A DNA stretch of 64,000 nucleotides, taken from the NCBI GenBank assembly GCA_025992895.1, contig DAJPGA010000001.1, forward strand, positions 2,177,001-2,241,000, written 5' to 3'. This DNA is from Veillonellaceae bacterium (GTDB lineage Bacteria; Bacillota; Negativicutes; Veillonellales; Dialisteraceae). Numbering within the stretch: position 1 is the stretch's first letter; the number at the start of each line of letters is the position of its first letter. The notes under the pieces were generated by a model. It was not told the DNA's origin. It was given only the letters and a program-made list of their open reading frames with translations, and did no database searches. Of the stretch, positions 27,528-33,620 are shown piece by piece. The position numbers and the translations under genes are program-made.

Positions 27528-27555
27528 GAGAGGAACTTAAAGAATATAAAAAGAA

Positions 27556-27595
27556 GGGGCTGTGATAAAATGTACAATCATTTCATCACAGCCCC
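27556..27595. terminator. Bidirectional terminator between chrA and the Pycsar-like operon
   Basis: Arms GGGGCTGTGAT/ATCACAGCCCC plus AAATG/CATTT make a stem of about 16 pairs with one mismatch. TTTTG follows on the plus strand and TTCTTTTTATA on the minus strand, so it serves both convergent transcripts. The same core recurs at 32458, 33117 and 63071. Confidence 0.85.
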
Positions 27596-27622
27596 TTTTG
27601 AAATACGTTATAAAGTTTATAC

Positions 27623-28231
27623 TTAATATGCCAGAAAATAAAATAGAATCCAACCAATATAAAATAATATACAGATCACCGATGCAATGGCTCCTTTTCG
27701 AAACCTATGCATTTTCCTTGAGCAGATACCAGAATTTATATAAGTCTCACGCATCAACTCATCAGTGAACATTTCCTCCGTAGATTCTTTAGCAAGTCGG
27801 ATATACTCCTCTGCGGAGCTCATCTTGGCAATATCTTCATAGAATATACTAAAGTTATTTGCATTCTGTGCTTTGCTGGAAAGTGCAGATTTTAGTGATG
27901 GACTCAATGCCAACAAACAATAAAATACTGCTGTCACAAGTGAAATTACAGATATTGCTGCGCATACCTTGGAGCAAGCCAATAGTAACGGATTAATTAA
28001 CACGGTTGTATCAATATAAGAAAAAATCTTATCCGCGATATATACGAATGCAGCAGCTACAAATGCAAGTACAGTGCCAAATGTACCTATCTTTGAATCC
28101 GCACTTGCAATCCATCCATTCACAAGATCCAGGTTGTACCTGCTTAGCTCTGATTGATCGTTAATCTTCTGGATATCTGACATAGTCGATGGATCATGTT
28201 GTGTGTCTCTTTTTTTCTTTTCTGTACTCAT
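27623..28231 (-). CDS. Pycsar effector, PycTM-type membrane protein
   Basis: 202 residues from the ATG at 28231, which has AAAGGGG upstream; a longer frame with eight more codons exists. The pattern NGWIASADSKIGTFGTVLAF followed by a second hydrophobic segment, a middle helical part with IFYEDIAKMSSAEEYI, and a last membrane segment near the C-terminus match the PycTM/DUF5706 family. In Pycsar, such effectors respond to cCMP or cUMP and disrupt the membrane to abort infection. It overlaps the preceding gene by 38 bases, the last of three coupled genes. Confidence 0.82.
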   Translation of the reverse strand: MSTEKKKRDTQHDPSTMSDIQKINDQSELSRYNLDLVNGWIASADSKIGTFGTVLAFVAAAFVYIADKIFSYIDTTVLINPLLLACSKVCAAISVISLVTAVFYCLLALSPSLKSALSSKAQNANNFSIFYEDIAKMSSAEEYIRLAKESTEEMFTDELMRETYINSGICSRKMHRFRKGAIASVICILFYIGWILFYFLAY

Positions 28232-28736
28232 TAATTCCCCTTTCTCCATGAGCATAAGAAATCAATTCCAAAGACTCCGATTGACCGCACTGATATTTCT
28301 CATATGCGGTCAACATATTATCTGCCGTTTTGACACACTCCAAAATCACATTTTTAAACTGTGAAAAAGACTCAGGCACTCCCACACAAAGCAATAGCGA
28401 ACCATCTTGGCTAACACCATTAAAATGTTGATCTTTATCAGGAATCTTCTTTCGATCAATCCATTTTCCACCATAAACCAGACATCCTTTTTTATGATAA
28501 TCATAAGGGATGATCACATGAAGCCGTCTGCTGTATCTTCCCAGAAAATCAACTTCGTTAGCCCCTGTCTGATTAATGACATCTGCTCTGACGGCAGTAA
28601 TATCAAGTTCGATTGGAGAAGCAGATTTTGTCGGGAGTAGTATTCTCTTTGTAAAAGGATACTGTTCCTTTAATTCATTTATATCTGACACGACCGCCCT
28701 ATAATACTCATTGAAGTCTACAGTGCGTTCAATCAT
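28194..28736 (-). CDS. E2/UBC-like protein in Pycsar-like operon
   Basis: 180 residues. I do not recognise a named family with certainty. Residues 72-145 follow the layout of a ubiquitin-conjugating (E2) fold: RLHVIIPYDYH, a loop, then HFNGVSQDGSLLLCVGVP with a candidate catalytic Cys117, then a long helix ending LTAYEKYQCG. E2-only proteins occur in short type II CBASS operons, where they modify the cyclase. No E1, JAB peptidase or ubiquitin-like gene is nearby. It overlaps the cyclase gene by 8 bases and the effector by 38, so production of all three is linked. Role in cyclase or effector conjugation is inference. Confidence 0.5.
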   Translation of the reverse strand: MIERTVDFNEYYRAVVSDINELKEQYPFTKRILLPTKSASPIELDITAVRADVINQTGANEVDFLGRYSRRLHVIIPYDYHKKGCLVYGGKWIDRKKIPDKDQHFNGVSQDGSLLLCVGVPESFSQFKNVILECVKTADNMLTAYEKYQCGQSESLELISYAHGERGINEYRKEKKRHTT

Positions 28737-30060
28737 GTGCTTTCCATGCTCCGTTATAATTTTTCTTGTTATTATCTTTTTGCAATTTAGCCTCTCGAGC
28801 TCTTCTCAAAAAGTCTGCATATCCATTTTCAGTAAAATACAGCCCATCAGTTTTAGGTCTAAACAGCTTTGCAAGTAATGGTCTCTCTGTGTGAATCCTG
28901 TCATAGATTTCTTTGGAAATTACAACTTGATTTTTCTCAGCATATACATCTTCGTTCTCATCTGCCTGAATAACCGTACGTCCTAATAAAATGTTATCTT
29001 TGGAACTACGTGCACCGATTTTCGTTGCAAACAAACGCCCACATGCTTGACCAACACCAATTGATACCTGGAATTCCTTGACCTTATCAACCATTTTCAT
29101 TCCAGCTATAACAGCATCAGAGGCGCAGGAATAATCATTGTAATCATGAAATAACGCCATCTCACGATCACCCTGGAATTGTACATGAATACCTTTGCGC
29201 TCATTTACAATCTGATACATAGACATGAGGATATTCTGGGTTTTATGAGCCATTTCATCAAGATTTGCATCATCAGCATCAAATTGAGAAGTAAAATCTC
29301 TTATGTCAGCAAATACTGGTATTCCTTGTATCTTTTTACACTCAGTCTTTGATAAGTTTTCAAAAGACACCGGCTTAATTGCACGTCTAAACTGTATGTC
29401 CTGAAGATTAACACGCTGCGCTATCTCAGCAGCTCTGCTCAAATCTTTATCAAACGTATAGCTTGTAGACAGAGTACTAATTAACGCGTCAAAGTAATAC
29501 GTCTGCTCATACTTTTTGACCACCTTTGATTCCACTTTGTGGAACATTGATTTCCGACGTTCCGGCAATTCATCAAATATCGATTCAGAAATCGTAATGT
29601 GCCCTACGGGAGCAAGCCCCTGAAGCTTTGCTGCATAATTACATGCAAAACCGATAGTGGTCAATTCTTCGACTTGTTCAGCCTTGAACGTAAATTCAAA
29701 AAAGCTACCGTAACAAGCACCCGCCTGAATCTGAAAACGGACTAACGTCTTATATTTACTTATGTTTTGGGACATGTAATAAACAAGTCTTTGACTATAC
29801 TGCGTTATGGCTAATACAATTTCAAAGCACCTTATAATATCACTACTTGTCACATACATATGCAGCCGAGAGCCGGTAATCTTTTCTATGACAACCTCAT
29901 TTTGATAATGTTTCTGACCATACCCTTCAACCGCTGAAAAGAATGTATCCAAAGCTTGAATACTGTGTCTGATCTCTCCTGTTTTTGCTTCCTCTTGCTC
30001 AATAACGTCATCAAGATTCTTAATGTTGATGTAGAAGTGAATTCCTTCGTTCCTTTCCAA
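28729..30060 (-). CDS. Class III nucleotidyl cyclase (Pycsar-like, PycC candidate)
   Basis: 443 residues, TTG start at 30060 with GAAGGAGGG six bases upstream. Two cyclase-like domains are seen. Domain 2 (about 245-390) has both metal Asp positions, D252 in FADIRDFT and D298 in QGDREM, but has I364 and E368 where the transition-state Asn and Arg should be. Domain 1 (about 5-165) has N12 and S64 at the metal positions but keeps N141 and K145 in GFACNYAAKLQG. One shared active site between the domains is therefore likely. Located upstream of a PycTM-type effector, it is probably a pyrimidine cyclase (cCMP/cUMP); nucleotide choice is not shown by sequence. Confidence 0.8.
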   Translation of the reverse strand: MERNEGIHFYINIKNLDDVIEQEEAKTGEIRHSIQALDTFFSAVEGYGQKHYQNEVVIEKITGSRLHMYVTSSDIIRCFEIVLAITQYSQRLVYYMSQNISKYKTLVRFQIQAGACYGSFFEFTFKAEQVEELTTIGFACNYAAKLQGLAPVGHITISESIFDELPERRKSMFHKVESKVVKKYEQTYYFDALISTLSTSYTFDKDLSRAAEIAQRVNLQDIQFRRAIKPVSFENLSKTECKKIQGIPVFADIRDFTSQFDADDANLDEMAHKTQNILMSMYQIVNERKGIHVQFQGDREMALFHDYNDYSCASDAVIAGMKMVDKVKEFQVSIGVGQACGRLFATKIGARSSKDNILLGRTVIQADENEDVYAEKNQVVISKEIYDRIHTERPLLAKLFRPKTDGLYFTENGYADFLRRAREAKLQKDNNKKNYNGAWKAHD

Positions 30061-30108
30061 AAATTTCCCTCCTTCGCACTATATATAGTATCTCTAACTC
30101 ATAACAGT

Positions 30109-30136
30109 ATTATATCATGTGCTTTGTGACTTGTAA
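30109..30136 (-). promoter_or_regulatory. Promoter of the Pycsar-like operon
   Basis: -35 TTACAA (30131-30136), 16-base spacer, and a perfect TATAAT (30109-30114), about 49 bases before the TTG start. It gives the three genes their own promoter. Confidence 0.7.
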
Positions 30137-30243
30137 GGCATTTCGTGTTGATTTTACAATCGATGAGTCCCGTATTTATCACTTACCGGAACCTATCGGT
30201 ATTTTAAAACTCCTAGTATTTTTTAAAAGGATTTACTACCATT

Positions 30244-30677
30244 AGAAATTTTGAACAAGTAGAAAAATCGCTTGTTTGTCTGATAAAATCCGGAAATCTT
30301 TTTACCTATCTTGAAAGAGGCTGATGAATACCCAAGTCCTTATCCGGCGACAAATAATCGTATAGAAGGCGATGTAAATGCACAGCTTCGAGCGATGCTC
30401 AGGAACCATCGTAGATTATCTGTTGAAAGACGAATAAAAGCGGTTTCCTGGTGGTGTTACCTGCACTCACCGAAACCGCTTTTATTCTCAGAAATATCAA
30501 GGTTATGCCGACCGATAAAAGTATTTCTACTGTCTATAATAGCATGAATTTACAACAAAAACTGGCAGATTCAATCCCAGCCTGGGGTGATGCCATAATA
30601 TGGGATGAATTCCATAATTCTGGATTTAGCTCCGTCATGACTGGGATTGATCATCACCACGTTCGTCACAGCCCCTT
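30244..30677 (+). pseudogene. IS1249-like transposase remnant (C-terminal, frameshifted)
   Basis: The translation shows the C-terminal end of a MULE/IS1249-group transposase in three frames: NFEQVEKSLVCLIKSGNLFT (from 30244), then PATNNRIEGDVNAQLRAMLR through KAVSWWCYLHSP (30311 to about 30500), then VMPTDKSISTVYNSM through SIPAWGDAIIWDEFH (to about 30640). At least two frameshifts and loss of the N-terminal half make it dead. Just beyond it, 30663-30677 reads GTCACAGCCCCTTTC on the plus strand, which is probably the right end of the element. Confidence 0.7.
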
Positions 30678-30710
30678 TCATCTCAAATAATCTATCCTAT
30701 CTCTTTAGCT

Positions 30711-31856
30711 TTAAATATGAATCACTGCTCTCACCTTAAGAACCATCCGATTCCAATATCCAAGCCACGAGTCAAAATGACGATCTATAAACCTTTCAAT
30801 ATGCGGCTCAATATACTTACCTCTTAAGAAGTCTATCGCACTGCATACAATAAAGACGCCTAAAATCTTCGCTGCCCAAAATAATAAATAATAATCACTC
30901 GTTATATAATTCAGATTTGGGAATATATGATCCCATATGATACGTCTCATGAAGAAGTCATTATCATGAATCAAGTACACGCCAAGCACAGTTCCCGCTA
31001 ACACGTTTATATACTTATTATAACGCATCTTCATTGTCGTAAATGTCAGGAACATTATAGTTGCAAGTGGTATGCCCACAACTTCTCCAAAATAGAGTGA
31101 CGTTTTACTTATAATGAAATCAGGCCTGTTAAGAATATCTCCCATAACTTCCAATGAGCCTTTGCCAAGAAAAATGAGAATTAAAGCAAAAATCAATATA
31201 CTCCTGTATTTTTTATGATAAATGCTCTTTATTTTATCCTGATAATGCAGCCGTAAATAGGCGCCAATAGAATAAACAAGAAAAAAGAACATCAATCTAT
31301 TGCTATTTATAAAATTATTCATTCCGATAACAGGAAGTATTGCATATACGGTAAACAATATCAGCAAGAAGGAAAGATACCTGTCTTTGCTCAGGGAAGT
31401 CAAAAAACTATTAATGAACGGGATGAACAACGTGAAAAGTATATAGCAAGACACAAACCAGTCTAGACCATAAAAAATTGGAATTAGATTCATCTTTACG
31501 ATATCCTTTGAGACCATCTCTGGAAATTCGATTTTAGCAAAAAGCAAGATAAGCCAAGAATAGAAAAACATCGTAGATAATAGCAGTAGAATCCTCTTGA
31601 TATTAACTTTTTTATGAACCATGAAATAGCCGGTAATCAACATAAAAAGAGAAATTCCAACCCCTTCACAATCTAAGAGTTTAACAGTCATGACCTGCCA
31701 GCTAAAAATATGCTCCATTAATCCGGACGACTGTTTCAAAGGGGAAAGAATTAATCCGTGAGCACAAAAATGATGTGCAATAATAATCAATATAGCTATG
31801 ATTCTTAATAATTCTATAGATGAATTCCTGACATGTGTATTTACTGCTTTATTCAT
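30711..31856 (-). CDS. Acyltransferase family 3 membrane protein
   Basis: 381 residues with about ten membrane segments. Hallmarks are the N-terminal SIELLRIIAILIIIAHHF with the conserved His pair and a second region GVGISLFMLITGYF. The family (PF01757) O-acylates surface glycans, using acetyl-CoA or other donors. With the polysaccharide locus nearby it probably decorates that polymer, but it is separated from it by the RloC gene. AT-rich coding sequence. Confidence 0.85.
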   Translation of the reverse strand: MNKAVNTHVRNSSIELLRIIAILIIIAHHFCAHGLILSPLKQSSGLMEHIFSWQVMTVKLLDCEGVGISLFMLITGYFMVHKKVNIKRILLLLSTMFFYSWLILLFAKIEFPEMVSKDIVKMNLIPIFYGLDWFVSCYILFTLFIPFINSFLTSLSKDRYLSFLLILFTVYAILPVIGMNNFINSNRLMFFFLVYSIGAYLRLHYQDKIKSIYHKKYRSILIFALILIFLGKGSLEVMGDILNRPDFIISKTSLYFGEVVGIPLATIMFLTFTTMKMRYNKYINVLAGTVLGVYLIHDNDFFMRRIIWDHIFPNLNYITSDYYLLFWAAKILGVFIVCSAIDFLRGKYIEPHIERFIDRHFDSWLGYWNRMVLKVRAVIHI

Positions 31857-31910
31857 GGATGAAAATACCTCAGAAAATTAATGTAGTAAGTTCTCAGATG
31901 TCTCAATAGC

Positions 31911-31972
31911 TGTGATAGCCTTCCATACCAATTTGAGCCTTATTGCTTTACCAATAAGCTCATGCTATCACA
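31911..31972. other. Long imperfect hairpin upstream of the acyltransferase gene
   Basis: Arms TGTGATAGC (31911-31919) and GCTATCACA (31964-31972) enclose a second dyad built on TTATTG/CAATAA. There is no run of U on either side. The 256-base gap holds no gene; a structured leader or binding site is possible. Confidence 0.45.
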
Positions 31973-32048
31973 TTTCTATACGTATAAACAATGGTTATAT
32001 ATCATTTTAGCAGCTTAAATGTATTCATACATTTCACGCAAATCTTAT

Positions 32049-32076
32049 TTGTCCCAAATCCTACTCATGCTATACT
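32049..32076 (+). promoter_or_regulatory. Promoter of the ArsC/Spx-like gene
   Basis: -35 TTGTCC (32049-32054), 16-base spacer, -10 TATACT (32071-32076), 37 bases before the start codon. Confidence 0.6.
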
Positions 32077-32112
32077 GAAAAAAGAAATCATCCGCCAGAA
32101 AGGAATTACATC

Positions 32113-32454
32113 ATGAACATCCAGATCTTCGGAACCAAGAAATGCTTTGACACAAAGAAAGCCATCCGCTACTTCAAAGAAAGAAACATAAAAGCTCAAT
32201 TCATTGACCTGAAAGAAAAAGACCTCAGTATGGGAGAACTAAGGAGTATCAAACAAGCCGTCGGAGGCATCGACAACCTCATCGATCCCGATGCCAAAGA
32301 CAAAGACGCTCTCGCCCTCATCAAGTACATCAGCGAAGACGCCAAGGACATCAACCTCATAGAAAATCCCCAGATCCTGAAAACTCCCATCGTAAGAAAC
32401 GGCAAACAAGCCACCGTTGGCTACCAGCCAGATATTTGGAAAAACTGGAAATAA
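32113..32454 (+). CDS. ArsC/Spx-like thioredoxin-fold protein
   Basis: 113 residues. The thioredoxin-like N-terminus has the active-site stretch TKKCFDTKKAIRYF with a single Cys11 (CxxxK). The C-terminal part has LKTPIVRNG with the Arg typical of the family. Arsenate reductases and Spx-type regulators share this fold. The absence of a CxxC argues against classical Spx redox sensing, and no ars genes are near, so an exact function cannot be given. AAAGGA precedes the ATG; it has its own promoter. Confidence 0.85.
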   Translation: MNIQIFGTKKCFDTKKAIRYFKERNIKAQFIDLKEKDLSMGELRSIKQAVGGIDNLIDPDAKDKDALALIKYISEDAKDINLIENPQILKTPIVRNGKQATVGYQPDIWKNWK

Positions 32455-32457
32455 CAA

Positions 32458-32623
32458 AAAAGGGGCTGTGACAAAATTCACTAAAATGCTGCTTTTTCCT
32501 TTTCTCGAACGAAGCTATATAAGTTTAAAACAAATGAGAACTGATTTCTTTTGTTGTTTCGCAGAGCTGTCTCCGTAGGAGAAAGTGCCCAGCCCATCAT
32601 TTTTCTGATGCTGGGCGAAAGTG
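32458..32623 (+). repeat. Start of intergenic element (half terminator end) and diverged repeat unit
   Basis: Sequence from 32458 (AAAGGGGCTGTGACAAAATTC, then ATGCTG...TTTTTCC and TCGAACGAAG) matches the reverse complement of about 63277-63322 closely. It is followed by a diverged partial unit of the 197-bp repeat, beginning near 32500. No gene is supported, although short frames cross it. Confidence 0.6.
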
Positions 32624-33044
32624 GTGCAGTTTATGAAAAGGCGAAGCATCATCGCTCAGGGTGTTGACCTTGCGCCGAAGGAGAAGGTCCTGGCGAAGCC
32701 GGGGAATACAGTAGTTCTCGAGCAAAGCTATATAAGTTCAAAACAAATAAGAACTGATTTCTTTTGTTTCTCATCGCCGAGCTTCCCCCAACGGAGGGAA
32801 GTGCCCGAAGGGCGATAGGGGTGCAGTTTATGAAAAGGCGAAGCATCATCGCTCAGGGTGTTGACCTTGCGCCGAAGGAGAAGGTCCTGGTGAAGCCGGG
32901 GAATACAGTAGTTCTCGAGCAAAGCTATATAAGTTCAAAACAAATAAGAACTGATTTCTTTTGTTTCTCATCGCCGAGCTTCCCCCAACGGAGGGAAGTG
33001 CCCGAAGGGCGATAGGGGTGCAGTTTCTAAAAAGGCGAAGCATC
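32624..33044 (+). repeat. 197-bp tandem repeat, two full copies plus a partial third
   Basis: Units begin with GTGCAGTTT at 32624, 32821 and 33018, exactly 197 bases apart. The first two copies are near identical, and the third ends after about 27 bases in GGCGAAGCATC. Each unit carries hairpin-like pieces (GTGCCCGAAGGGCGAT) and the segment CTCGAGCAAAGCTATATAAG. The 83- and 65-residue frames within it are periodic by-products, not genes. Confidence 0.85.
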
Positions 33045-33116
33045 CTTTGAGGTTTTCAGATATAACCAATAAATACATTTGCTAGATAATCCTTTAATGG
33101 AATATTCCAATCGCAA

Positions 33117-33163
33117 AAGTGGCAGTGACGAAATGTTTACGCATTCCATCACTGCCACTTTTC
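33117..33163. terminator. Terminator hairpin after the small membrane protein
   Basis: Arms AAAGTGGCAGTGACGAAATG and CATTCCATCACTGCCACTTTT around a 6-base loop, with two mismatches. T-runs lie on both sides, so it may serve the minus-strand gene at 33178. It shares the GTGACGAAATG core with other terminators in the window. Confidence 0.75.
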
Positions 33164-33177
33164 ATATTCCAAACCAT

Positions 33178-33462
33178 TCATAAAAGAAAAATTAATACAA
33201 AAGGCCAAAGGCTAGCACCCGACACTATCAACACAATCACAAAAGGAATACAAATTATAAAGAAAAGTATAGAAAAAAGTACTTCGTACCATCTCGGTTG
33301 TTCTTCTATGAACCATGACAACATAGTAACGATTAAAACGAACGCGATAGGAACTAAGATATAAATCATGACCAAGGTTGGATAGAAAAGATCACTGATA
33401 AACTCTCTAATGACCATAAAGGACCCAATCCAAAGAGCAAAAAAGCCAAGAACGTACTTCAT
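33178..33462 (-). CDS. Small membrane protein, unknown function
   Basis: 94 residues from the ATG at 33462 with GAGAGGG eight bases upstream (an in-frame GTG lies three codons before). Three hydrophobic segments cover nearly all of it: about 5-20, 32-50 and 63-94. I do not recognise a family. It is closed by a terminator and stands alone between the repeats and the RloC gene. Confidence 0.5.
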   Translation of the reverse strand: MKYVLGFFALWIGSFMVIREFISDLFYPTLVMIYILVPIAFVLIVTMLSWFIEEQPRWYEVLFSILFFIICIPFVIVLIVSGASLWPFVLIFLL

Positions 33463-33620
33463 CCGCTCCACCCTCTCAAATAATCCCGATCAGCTTCCCT
33501 TCTATTTTTATTATAGGGTTAAATTCGGTGGGGAGCAATGAGACGGAATCAATACTGATGGTAAGAAATTGATAACAAAAGGGGAATAATTAAGACTGAT
33601 TACACTCTTTCAAAATACTA

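Noticed and set aside
32113..32454. Arsenic resistance gene
   Set aside because: The ArsC fold is clear, but there is no arsR, arsB or acr3 nearby and only one active-site Cys, so a specific arsenate role is not supported.
32764..33015. Open frame of 83 codons in the tandem repeat
   Set aside because: It repeats with the 197-bp period, has no ribosome site or family match, and is a by-product of the repeat.
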